Positions 1 through 6,119 of a stretch of DNA of 7,926 nt are shown here, one piece after another. Position 1 is the first letter of the stretch; each line of letters begins with the position of its first letter. The translations under genes were made by a program, and so were the position numbers. The stretch is from the NCBI GenBank assembly GCA_018241985.1, contig JAFECV010000086.1, positions 1 through 7,926 of the forward strand, given 5' to 3'. A model generated the notes under the pieces. The model saw only the letters and a list, made by a program, of their open reading frames with translations, did not search any database and had not been told where the DNA came from. Origin of the DNA: Pseudomonadota bacterium. GTDB lineage: Bacteria > Pseudomonadota > Gammaproteobacteria > Burkholderiales > Burkholderiaceae_C.

Positions 1-136
1 TCCCAATCTGCTTGCAAGAGCATGGTAGCGCAGATGCCGGCAAAAATCTACATTTGGAAGAAACTACGCATTTTTTTTCATTTGAAGAAACCGCTGCGCT
101 TGCCTCGCTGCGACAAGGCGCCCTTCGTTGCACGCG
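1..136. other. Non-coding, AT-rich region downstream of tupA
   Basis: This stretch lies beyond the tupA stop and is clearly less GC-rich than the rest of the window. No open reading frame in it looks like a protein; the frames that cross it continue antisense to tupA. It contains a run of eight T at 71-78 and a near-perfect direct repeat: CATTTGGAAGAAAC at 51-64 and CATTTGAAGAAAC at 79-91, differing by one inserted G, with starts 28 bases apart. It also has a GC-rich imperfect hairpin at 96-121, listed separately. It may hold the end of the tup transcript and possibly control sites for a gene to the left of the window, but nothing here proves that. Confidence 0.6.
96..121 (-). terminator. Possible weak terminator hairpin after tupA
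   Basis: On the minus strand, 16 bases after the tupA stop codon, GCGCCTTG (121-114) can pair with CAAGCGC (102-96) with one bulged C. An inner TCG/CGA pair (113-111 with 107-105) closes a CTG loop. Only a short, impure T stretch (GGTTTCTTC) follows, so this is a poor match to a classical Rho-independent terminator. It could instead be a 3'-end stabilising hairpin. Position at the end of the operon is the main argument for it. Confidence 0.3.
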
Positions 137-997
137 TCAGCGGTCGCTGCCCGCGTCCGGAAAGAACAGCTGCTGGCCTCCGACCTTGTAGCCGGCGATC
201 GTCGCCTGGCCGGCCGGCGACAGCACCCAGTCGACGAACTTCTGCGCAAGCGCCGCCTTCACCTGCGGATGCTTCTCGGGGTTCACCACCATCACGCCGT
301 ACTGGTTGAACAGGCGCGGGTCGCCCTGCACCAGGATCTTCAGGTCGCCGCGGTTGCCGAAGCTGAGCCACGTGCCGCGGTCCGACAGCACGTAGGCGCC
401 GGTCGACGCGGCGATGTTCAGCGCCGGCCCCATGCCGCAGCCGCAGGCCTTGTAGCCGGTGCCCGGCTCGTGCTCCATGCCGGCCAGCTTCCAGATGCGC
501 AGTTCGGCCGCGTTGGTGCCGCTACGGTCACCGCGCGAGATGAACGGCGCGTTCGCCGCGGCGAGCTTGCCGAACGCCTGCACGATGTCGCTGCCTCCCA
601 CGCCGGCCGGATCCGATGACGGGCCGATCAGCACGAAGTCGTTGTACATCACCGGATAGCGCTTCACGCCCCAGCCCTGCGCCAGGAATTTCTCCTCGGC
701 CGCGCGGTCGTGCACGAACACGATGTCGGCGTCGCCGCGCCGCGCGATGTCCAGCGCCTGGCCGGTGCCGACCGCGACCACCTTGACCGCGATGCCGGTG
801 GCCTTCTGGAACGCCGGCAGCAGCGTGCCGAACAGGCCCGACTGCTCGGTCGAAGTGGTCGACGCCATCACGATCGAAGGAGCTTGGGCGCATGCGAACG
901 GCGCGGCGATTGCTATCAAACAAATAGCTGACAGTGAAGGCAGTGCCTTGGATTGGGCAACGATTCGCTTGAAAAACGAAGAAATGCACCGGTTCAT
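137..997 (-). CDS. tupA: Tungstate ABC transporter periplasmic binding protein TupA
   Basis: The 286-residue protein is the periplasmic oxyanion receptor of a TupABC-type importer; the family binds tungstate with high affinity. Residues 1-38 look like a Sec signal peptide: basic start (Arg3, Lys10, Arg11), hydrophobic core at about 20-34 and a likely AQA cleavage site at 37-39. The TupA signature follows: STTSTEQSG (46-54), which should form the oxyanion pocket, then VGTGQAL (76-82), GDADIVFVHD (88-97), MYNDFVLIGP (117-126), SRGDRSGT (154-161) and LSDRGTWLSF (204-213). ATG at 997 is chosen because AAGGAG at 1010-1005 sits 7 bases upstream, the signal peptide begins there, and the ATG overlaps the tupC stop as ATGA. 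The open frame continues upstream to 1507 only as the shadow of tupC. Two features are odd: ACGCGMG at 184-190, where I expect GQGMG in most homologues, and an AT-rich inverted repeat in the signal-peptide codons. Molybdate cannot be excluded as a second ligand. Confidence 0.93.
   Translation of the reverse strand: MNRCISSFFKRIVAQSKALPSLSAICLIAIAAPFACAQAPSIVMASTTSTEQSGLFGTLLPAFQKATGIAVKVVAVGTGQALDIARRGDADIVFVHDRAAEEKFLAQGWGVKRYPVMYNDFVLIGPSSDPAGVGGSDIVQAFGKLAAANAPFISRGDRSGTNAAELRIWKLAGMEHEPGTGYKACGCGMGPALNIAASTGAYVLSDRGTWLSFGNRGDLKILVQGDPRLFNQYGVMVVNPEKHPQVKAALAQKFVDWVLSPAGQATIAGYKVGGQQLFFPDAGSDR
912..928. repeat. AT-rich inverted repeat inside tupA signal-peptide codons
   Basis: GCTAT (912-916) and ATAGC (924-928) form an inverted repeat around the AT-rich loop CAAACAA. 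It falls in the codons for the hydrophobic core of the TupA signal peptide (residues 24-28) and uses ATT, TTG and ATA codons that are rare in the rest of the window. From memory, short GCTAT...ATAGC inverted repeats are dispersed in Comamonadaceae genomes; I could not check this. It may be a repeat that landed in a tolerant coding region, or a chance motif. Confidence 0.4.
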
Positions 998-1785
998 TCC
1001 AGCTCTCCTTTGACGAAACTCAACGCTGCGGCCGAGACGGCCCGCAGCCGCTCGGCGTCGAAGAATTCGGCGACCGGCAGGTCCGCCAGCAGCCGTCCGT
1101 GCTCGAGGTACAGCACGCGGCTCGCGAGCCTTTTCACCTGGCCCAGGTTGTGGCTCGCGAAGATCATCGTCACCGGCTGCCCGCCCGGGCCCGCGCGGAA
1201 CTCGGCCATCAGCGCTTCGACCTGGCGCTTCGCGTGCGGGTCCAGGCTGGCGGTCGGCTCGTCGAGCAGCAGCACGCCGGGCGCAAGCGCCCAGGCCCGC
1301 GCCAGCGCGAGCCGCTGCTGCTGTCCGCCCGACAGCGCGCGCGCGTTGCGCTGCGCGACCTCCAACAGCCCGACCCGCGCCAGCGCGTCCAGCGCCCGCG
1401 CGCGCGCATCGCGCCAGCGCGCGCCGCGCAGCCACAGCCCGAGCGCGACGTTGTTCTGCGCCGAGCTGCGCAGCATGTGCGACCGCTGGAACAGCATCGC
1501 CTGGCACGCCGCGCGGTCGCGCTCGATCTGGCCCGCGCTCGGCGCGGCCAGCCCGTGCAGCAGGCGCAGCAGCGTGGTCTTGCCGCTGCCGTTCGCGCCG
1601 ACCAGCGCGACCGCCTGTCCGTGCTCGAGCCCCAAGTCGATGCCGCAGAGCGCCCGCTGCCGGCCGAAGCGCACGTCGACCCCGCGCAGCGCGAACAGCG
1701 GGGCCGCGGACCGGCTGCCGCGCCGCACGCTGCCGCTGCGCGAGTCCAGCGCATCGAACGCAGGCGAGAGCGGCGGCGTGTTCAT
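994..1785 (-). CDS. tupC: Tungstate ABC transporter ATP-binding protein TupC
   Basis: The 263-residue ATPase powers the importer from the cytoplasmic side. All ABC motifs are present in order: Walker A GANGSGKTT (63-71), Q-loop Gln100, signature LSGGQ (151-155), Walker B VLLLDEP (171-177), D-loop SLD (180-182) and H-loop His212. About 30 residues precede the first strand of the domain (FALRGVDVRFG, 31-41); they are Ser/Arg-rich and look like a non-conserved extension. The start at 1785 has no clear Shine-Dalgarno but overlaps the tupB stop as ATGA, so translation is probably coupled. The stop overlaps the tupA start the same way. The open frame runs on to 2442 only as a shadow of tupB. Sequence alone does not separate tungstate from molybdate ATPases; the assignment rests on the flanking tupA and tupB. 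Confidence 0.9.
   Translation of the reverse strand: MNTPPLSPAFDALDSRSGSVRRGSRSAAPLFALRGVDVRFGRQRALCGIDLGLEHGQAVALVGANGSGKTTLLRLLHGLAAPSAGQIERDRAACQAMLFQRSHMLRSSAQNNVALGLWLRGARWRDARARALDALARVGLLEVAQRNARALSGGQQQRLALARAWALAPGVLLLDEPTASLDPHAKRQVEALMAEFRAGPGGQPVTMIFASHNLGQVKRLASRVLYLEHGRLLADLPVAEFFDAERLRAVSAAALSFVKGELE
1005..1011 (-). promoter_or_regulatory. Shine-Dalgarno site of tupA
   Basis: AAAGGAG read on the minus strand, 7 bases before the ATG at 997 and lying inside the last codons of tupC. It is the best ribosome-binding site in the minus-strand block and settles the tupA start. It would allow more initiation on tupA than coupling alone, which suits a binding protein needed in excess over its membrane partners. 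Confidence 0.8.
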
Positions 1786-2522
1786 GCCGGCAGCACCCGC
1801 GCGACCTCGGCGGCGGCGCCGTCGCGGCTCTGGCGCCAGCGCGCGAGCAGCGCGATCAGCAGGTTCAGCGCCAGCACCACCGCGAGCAGCAGCGCACCGA
1901 GGCCGAGCGCGAGCGCGAGATCGCCCTTGCTGGTCTCGAGCGCGATCGCGGTGGTCATCACGCGGGTGAAGCCGTCGATGTTGCCGCCGACGATCATCAC
2001 CGCGCCGACCTCCGACACCGCGCGCCCGAACGACGCGATCAGCACCGTCAGCAGCGCATAGCGCTCGTCGGCGGCCAGCAGCAGGCCGCGCATCCACGGG
2101 CCGGCGCCGAGCGAGCGCAGCTGCTCGCCGTGGCTGCGCTCCGCGTCCTCGACCGCCTGGCGCGTCAGCGCGGTCACCACCGGCAGCACCAGCACCGCCT
2201 GCGCGAACACCATCGCCTTGAACGAATAGAGCCAGCCGAGAAAACCGAGCGGCCCGCTGCGCGACAGCAGCAGGTACGCGACCAGGCCGACCACCACCGA
2301 CGGCAGCGCGAGCGAGGTGTTGAGCAGCGTCAGCAGCGCGCCGCGGCCGCGGAACCGCGCGACCGCGATCCACGCGCCCAGCGCCAGGCCGATGGCGCTG
2401 GCGATGGCGGTGGCAGAGCCGCTCACGCCAAGCGAACGCCACAGGATGGAGCGCAGCGCAGGGTCGAAGTCGATGATCATGCGGAACGCGGTGAGCGCGT
2501 CCTGCATGAAACTGGGAGACAT
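1782..2522 (-). CDS. tupB: Tungstate ABC transporter permease TupB
   Basis: The 246-residue inner-membrane protein forms the translocation channel, presumably as a dimer. I see about five hydrophobic segments: roughly 32-54, 62-86, 98-120, 155-178 and 202-227. The cytoplasmic loop at 133-168 carries the permease motif that docks on the ATPase (EQLRSLGAGPW, 133-143). The segment SEVGAVMIVGGNI (170-182) and the size fit TupB/WtpB-like permeases of the ModB superfamily. It is the first gene of a B-C-A ordered transporter. The ATG at 2522 has no Shine-Dalgarno but is preceded by CATAAT seven bases upstream, which may drive a leaderless mRNA; ATG at 2507 (residue 6) is an alternative start. The gene begins 52 bases after the upstream CoA-transferase gene, so read-through is also possible. 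Confidence 0.9.
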   Translation of the reverse strand: MSPSFMQDALTAFRMIIDFDPALRSILWRSLGVSGSATAIASAIGLALGAWIAVARFRGRGALLTLLNTSLALPSVVVGLVAYLLLSRSGPLGFLGWLYSFKAMVFAQAVLVLPVVTALTRQAVEDAERSHGEQLRSLGAGPWMRGLLLAADERYALLTVLIASFGRAVSEVGAVMIVGGNIDGFTRVMTTAIALETSKGDLALALGLGALLLAVVLALNLLIALLARWRQSRDGAAAEVARVLPA

Positions 2523-2535
2523 GGCGCCGATTATG
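2523..2535 (-). promoter_or_regulatory. Possible -10 element for a leaderless tupB transcript
   Basis: On the minus strand CATAAT (2535-2530) matches the TATAAT consensus at five of six positions and ends seven bases before the tupB ATG. That spacing would put the transcript start at or next to the A of the ATG. There is no purine-rich ribosome-binding site in the gap (CGGCGCC). I find no convincing -35 hexamer 16-18 bases upstream, where the sequence is GC-rich, so the call is tentative. Confidence 0.35.
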
Positions 2536-2537
2536 CG

Positions 2538-2566
2538 GGGCGGCGACGCTATCGCCCGCGCCGCCC
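2538..2566 (-). other. GC-rich hairpin in the gap between the CoA-transferase gene and tupB
   Basis: GGGCGGCG (2566-2559 on the minus strand) is perfectly complementary to CGCCGCCC (2545-2538), giving an 8-bp all-GC stem with a 13-base loop. It starts 9 bases after the CoA-transferase stop and ends 3 bases before the CATAAT hexamer. No T-run follows, so it is not a standard intrinsic terminator. It could protect the upstream mRNA end, reduce read-through into tupB, or be a by-product of high GC. Confidence 0.45.
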
Positions 2567-2574
2567 GCTCGCGC

Positions 2575-4854
2575 TCACAGGTTGTCGATGAACAGCGCGC
2601 GCAGCAGCCGCGACTTCAGTCCCTGCACATGGTCCAGCCCCATGCGCTCGAGGTAGCGCTCGGCCGACTCGCGCTGCTGGCCGGCGCTCTCCTCTCGCCC
2701 CTGCGCCTTGTCGAGCAGCAGCCGCAGCAGCGCCAGCGGATGGTCGGCCTCGTGCTGCAGCCGGCCCAGCGCATCGACGATGACGCACTCGTCGTCCGTG
2801 AAGTCGCAGCCAAGCGGATAGTCCGGCAGCAGCGTCGTGCCCAGCCACGGCGCGAGGCCCGCGCGGATCGCCTCGGGCCGGTTGTTGCGCCGCTCGGGCG
2901 GCAGCACGTAGCCCGGCTCGACCTTGCCCTGCGCCTGGGCCGTGGCCAGCAGTTCGTCCTGGAAGCGCGAGTCGGCGATGCACACCAGGCGCTTCACCAC
3001 CTCGGCGTCGGTCTGGCCGCGCAGATCGGCGACGCCGTATTCGGTGACGACGATGTCGCGCAGATGCGCCGGGATCGTCGTGTGGCCGTAGTTCCAGACG
3101 ATGTTCGAAGTGATTTCGCCGTGCTTCTCGCGCGTCGCGCGCAGCATCAGGATCGAGCGGGCGTCCGGCAGCGCATGGCCCATCGCGACGAAGTTGTACT
3201 GCCCGCCGACACCGCTCAGCCGCTCTCCGTTCTCCAGCCCGTCGGACACCGCGGCACCGAGCAGCGTCACCATCATTGTGGTGTTGATCAGTCGCGCGCC
3301 GACGCGCTGCAGCTGCGCCAGCTCGTCGTGCCCATAGAGCTGGTTGATGAAACCGACGCGCGTCATGTTGATGCGCCGCCGCTCCAGCGGAGGCATGTCG
3401 CGCAACCGCTGGTAGAAGTCGCGCGGGCCGAGAAAGAAGCCGCCGTGCAGCACATGGCCGGCCAGCCGCGTGCCCAGGCAGGCGCTGCAGAGCTGCTCGA
3501 ACTGCGCTCCGGACTCAAGCGACGCCGGCATCCGTTGCTCTCCAATCGATAGCGCGCCGCCCTGCCACTGCACGCGCTCGTTGAAGATACCGTGGCGCTT
3601 GAGCCAGGCGACGTCGTCCGCGCTCAGCTCGGTGCCGATCCGGCCCGCGCGCACGAGCTCCAGCAGCGTCTGCGGCGTGACCTGCGCACCGATCCGACCC
3701 GACGAGACGAGCCGCTGCAGCGCGAGGTCGTCATAGACCTCGCGGCGCAGGATGCCGGCGTCGATCAGCCGCAGGAAGCCGCTGACGAACATTTCCGAGC
3801 AGCCGTACAACCCCTGCTCGAAGCGGCCGAGCTCGCCGCCATCGGGCAGCAGCGCGCCGGTCGCGGCCCGCAGCGCGCCCAGCATCTGCCGGTAGTCAAC
3901 GTTGTGCTGGTCGCGCGTCACGAGCGCCTGCGCGATGCCGTCGCCGAGCGCGCCGATGCCGATCTGCAGCGTGCCCGCGTCGGGAACCAGGCTGCTGGCC
4001 CACAGCGCGATCGCGTACTCGGCCGCGTCGACCTTCATGTTCGGCGCGGCGAACAGGTCGTGCGTGCAGCGTGCATCGTCGACCAGCAGGTCGAACAGCG
4101 CGGCCGGCACCTCGGCGTCGTTCTCCATGAACGGCATGCGCTGGTTCACCGCGCCGACCATCAGCGGCGGCGCAGCGCCGGCGCGCTGGTACTGGTCGAG
4201 CAGGTCCAGCGTCAGGTCGGGGTTGCTGCCGAGCGAGCAGCGGGCCTCGGGCTGCGACTCGTCCAGCGCCACCGCCTGCACGACCAGGTTCACGCCCTGC
4301 AGCCGCATGTCGCGCGCCGCATGGGTGTAGTTGCTGTAGATGAAGTGCTGCTGCGCCGGCGGGTTGCCCAGGTAGTCGCCGGTCTTCATGAAGAACTCGA
4401 ATACCTCGACGTTGGCGGCCAGGCGCCCGGCACGCAGGTCGACCGCATAGTCCAGGTCCGGGTAGTCGCCGAACACCCGCACTGCGAACGGCTCGAGAAA
4501 TCGCCGCTCCAGATCGCTGTGCGCCGACGGCCGCAGCAGCGACAGCGCGGTGAAGATCTTCAGGTGCAGCGACGGGTCCATCTTCACGCGCCGGTACAGC
4601 GCGTTCAACAAGGTATTGGGCTTGCCCGTGCCCAGCGGCGTCGCGAGCACGATGCGCGGGCCGGTGCGCGCAACGATCGCGTCGACGGCGGCGTCGATGT
4701 CGTGCAACGTCTCGGGTTGAAACGAGTTCGAGTGGCCGCGGAGCAGGCCGTCCGCGGACACCCGCGGAGCCGGCTTGGCCGGTCCGCTGGGTGTGCCCCC
4801 TTCGAGGGGGTTGGCGGAGCGACACGCAGTGCGCGAAGACTGGGGGTGTTCCAT
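2575..4854 (-). CDS. Acetyl-CoA hydrolase / CoA-transferase family protein (long form)
   Basis: The 759-residue protein belongs to the acetyl-CoA hydrolase/4-hydroxybutyrate CoA-transferase family (class I CoA-transferase fold), which moves CoA between acyl groups or hydrolyses acyl-CoA in the cytoplasm. The N-terminal domain shows LATPLGTGKPN (70-80) and QIGIGALGDG (297-306). The motif GCSEMFVSG (351-359) aligns with the family's active-site Glu region, so Glu354 is the likely nucleophile. The C-terminal domain shows GVGGQYNF (548-555), HTTIPAHLRD (591-600) and VVTEYGVADLRGQT (602-615). It is longer than classic members of 430-550 residues, with about 130 residues after the last core motif. 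The ATG at 4854 overlaps the senA stop (TGATG) but has no Shine-Dalgarno, and residues 2-36 are encoded by a hairpin-rich repeat. The conserved protein seems to begin near residue 41-50, where GTG at 4761 and TTG at 4707 are alternative starts. The acyl substrate is unknown. Confidence 0.85.
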   Translation of the reverse strand: MEHPQSSRTACRSANPLEGGTPSGPAKPAPRVSADGLLRGHSNSFQPETLHDIDAAVDAIVARTGPRIVLATPLGTGKPNTLLNALYRRVKMDPSLHLKIFTALSLLRPSAHSDLERRFLEPFAVRVFGDYPDLDYAVDLRAGRLAANVEVFEFFMKTGDYLGNPPAQQHFIYSNYTHAARDMRLQGVNLVVQAVALDESQPEARCSLGSNPDLTLDLLDQYQRAGAAPPLMVGAVNQRMPFMENDAEVPAALFDLLVDDARCTHDLFAAPNMKVDAAEYAIALWASSLVPDAGTLQIGIGALGDGIAQALVTRDQHNVDYRQMLGALRAATGALLPDGGELGRFEQGLYGCSEMFVSGFLRLIDAGILRREVYDDLALQRLVSSGRIGAQVTPQTLLELVRAGRIGTELSADDVAWLKRHGIFNERVQWQGGALSIGEQRMPASLESGAQFEQLCSACLGTRLAGHVLHGGFFLGPRDFYQRLRDMPPLERRRINMTRVGFINQLYGHDELAQLQRVGARLINTTMMVTLLGAAVSDGLENGERLSGVGGQYNFVAMGHALPDARSILMLRATREKHGEITSNIVWNYGHTTIPAHLRDIVVTEYGVADLRGQTDAEVVKRLVCIADSRFQDELLATAQAQGKVEPGYVLPPERRNNRPEAIRAGLAPWLGTTLLPDYPLGCDFTDDECVIVDALGRLQHEADHPLALLRLLLDKAQGREESAGQQRESAERYLERMGLDHVQGLKSRLLRALFIDNL
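4751..4850. repeat. Hairpin-rich intergenic repeat element, REP-like, overlapping the CoA-transferase 5' end
   Basis: Three hairpins stand side by side. TCCGCGG (4751-4757) pairs with CCGCGGA (4762-4768). CCGGC (4770-4774) pairs with GCCGG (4778-4782). CCCCCT (4796-4801) pairs with AGGGGG (4805-4810) around a TCG loop. The flank to about 4850 (GTTGGCGGAGCGACACG at 4810-4826, then TGGGGGTG at 4841-4848) completes a pattern that I recall as a widespread repeat between genes in Comamonadaceae. It starts directly after the senA stop and runs into the CoA-transferase ORF. Its translated product is Pro/Ser/Arg-rich and unlike the family. The outer borders are approximate. That it is a genome-wide repeat is from memory, not from a second copy in this window; I see only one here. 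Confidence 0.65.
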
Positions 4855-6119
4855 CAGATTGCGCAAGAGCGGAAACCGCTGAACAGGTCGTCGCGCGCCG
4901 GCAGCGCGAAGCCGCGGAACTTCGGATGCTTCATGCGCGCGCGGGTCGCGAACGACGCGCCGCGCAGCACCCGGGCGCGGCCAAACCAGGGCTGCGAATA
5001 CGACTCCCACGGGCCAGGCCTGAACCCGGGCCAGGGCCGCAGCGTGCCGGCGGTCCACTCGTGCACGTCGCCCCAGCGGAAACCGCGTCCGGCCGCGGTC
5101 TGCGCGGCAACCTCCCATTCGACCTCGGTCGGCAGGCGGCGTCCGGCCCAGCGGCACCAGGCGTCCGCCTCCCACCACGAGAGGTGCATCGCCGGCTGAT
5201 TGCCGGCCATCCGTGTCGGCCGCCCGAACCGGGTCTGCAGCACCGCGCCGCTGGCGACACCGATCTGCTCGACGTAGCGCGGGCCGCGCCGGCCCTCGCC
5301 TTCCGCCTGCGACTGCAGCCAGTCCCAGCCCTCGGGCCGCCACAGCTCGGGCCGGTCGTAGCCGCCGTCGTCGACGAATTCGACGTACTGCGCCCAGGTC
5401 ACCGGCTGCGCGTCGATCTCGAACTCGGGCACCGGCACCTCGTGCGCTTCGCGCTCGTTGTCGAACGCGAAGCCGCCCTCCGGCGAACCAAGCAGCCAGC
5501 GGGTCGCCGGCACGCCCATCGGCTCGCGCACCGCGCCGCCCGCCGGCATCTCGATCGTCAGCGCCAGCCCCAGGGTCTGCGCCATCGTCACCAGCTGCTC
5601 GCCGCGCAGGTCCTCGTGGAACAGCGCGAGCCGGAAGAAATACAGCGGCGCGTCTTCGTCGGCGGTCCGCTCCAGCAGTTCGAGCACGCCTTCCAGCGCC
5701 TCGAGCATGTAGGCGCGGGTCGCGGCCGCGTCCGGCGGGCCGGCGCTCCAGCGCTCGGCCGGCGCGGTCTGCTGCGGATTCCACCAGCCGTCGGCGGCCG
5801 GCAGGATGGACGCGAGCCGCGTCGGCTGCGGCGGGCAGTCGGGCCCGAGCTGCCGCTTCGTGTTGCGCGTGATCCAGTATTCGGAAAACCAGGCGATATG
5901 CCCGGCCAGCCACAACGGCGGATCGATGCCGTCGTCCGCACCGGCGATCGCCCGCGCCGCGCGCGTCGCATCATCAGGCGCCTGTTCGTGCAACGACAGC
6001 AGCCGCAGCGTGTGGTTGCGCGCGTCGATCAGCGCGAGCGACAACAGGTCGTGGCCTGCGCGGCGCATCGCCGGCGAATCGATCGACGCCTGCGCGACGG
6101 CGGGGTGAGTCGGCGACAT
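4854..6119 (-). CDS. senA: EgtB-family non-heme iron enzyme, selenoneine synthase SenA-like
   Basis: The 421-residue protein has the two-part layout of EgtB-type synthases, which use iron and oxygen to join a sulfur or selenium donor to hercynine. It has an N-terminal DinB-like helical domain (about 20-185) and a C-terminal formylglycine-enzyme-like (SUMF1) domain (about 200-421). The latter shows FDNER (219-223), GNQPAMHLSWWEADAWC (306-322), GRRLPTEVEWE (326-336) and VLRGASFATRARMKHP (384-399). N-terminal segments such as LSLALIDARNHTLR (26-39) and PPLWLAGHIAWFSEYW (67-82) fit my memory of the SenA branch in Burkholderiales better than classic EgtB. Putative iron ligands are His74 and His168; the third, expected as HxxxH, is Arg172 here (HEDLR, 168-172). 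GDVHEW (350-355) also departs from the usual GNVWEW, with His353 replacing Trp. No senB or senC partner lies in the window. ATG at 6119 has no Shine-Dalgarno. Ergothioneine synthase or an inactive paralogue are alternatives. Confidence 0.68.
   Translation of the reverse strand: MSPTHPAVAQASIDSPAMRRAGHDLLSLALIDARNHTLRLLSLHEQAPDDATRAARAIAGADDGIDPPLWLAGHIAWFSEYWITRNTKRQLGPDCPPQPTRLASILPAADGWWNPQQTAPAERWSAGPPDAAATRAYMLEALEGVLELLERTADEDAPLYFFRLALFHEDLRGEQLVTMAQTLGLALTIEMPAGGAVREPMGVPATRWLLGSPEGGFAFDNEREAHEVPVPEFEIDAQPVTWAQYVEFVDDGGYDRPELWRPEGWDWLQSQAEGEGRRGPRYVEQIGVASGAVLQTRFGRPTRMAGNQPAMHLSWWEADAWCRWAGRRLPTEVEWEVAAQTAAGRGFRWGDVHEWTAGTLRPWPGFRPGPWESYSQPWFGRARVLRGASFATRARMKHPKFRGFALPARDDLFSGFRSCAI

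Noticed and set aside
71..78. Run of eight T as an intrinsic terminator for a plus-strand gene
   Set aside because: No GC-rich stem precedes the run on the plus strand, and no plus-strand gene ends before it in the window.
998..1507. N-terminal extension of tupA to 1507
   Set aside because: The added 170 residues are an Ala/Arg/Gly-rich shadow of tupC. The signal peptide, Shine-Dalgarno and ATGA overlap all place the start at 997.
953..1969. Plus-strand open frame of 338 codons
   Set aside because: Antisense to tupC and part of tupB; Ser/Arg/Ala-rich shadow composition.
2317..3552. Plus-strand open frame of 411 codons
   Set aside because: Spans tupB and the CoA-transferase gene in antisense; Arg/Gln-rich and without domain signals.
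4751..4810. Stacked hairpins as a CRISPR array or transposon end
   Set aside because: The stems differ from each other, there are no equal-length spacers, no transposase frame and no visible target-site duplication; a REP-like intergenic repeat fits better.
3592..5199. Plus-strand open frame of 535 codons
   Set aside because: Antisense to the CoA-transferase gene and the end of senA. Composition is Arg/Ala/Gln/Val-rich without motifs, as expected for a shadow frame in GC-rich DNA, while the opposite strand has clear family motifs.
4855..5913. N-terminal extension of the CoA-transferase frame to 5913
   Set aside because: The extra 353 residues overlap senA out of frame and are an Arg/Gly/Ala-rich shadow with no domain; a fusion protein is not supported.
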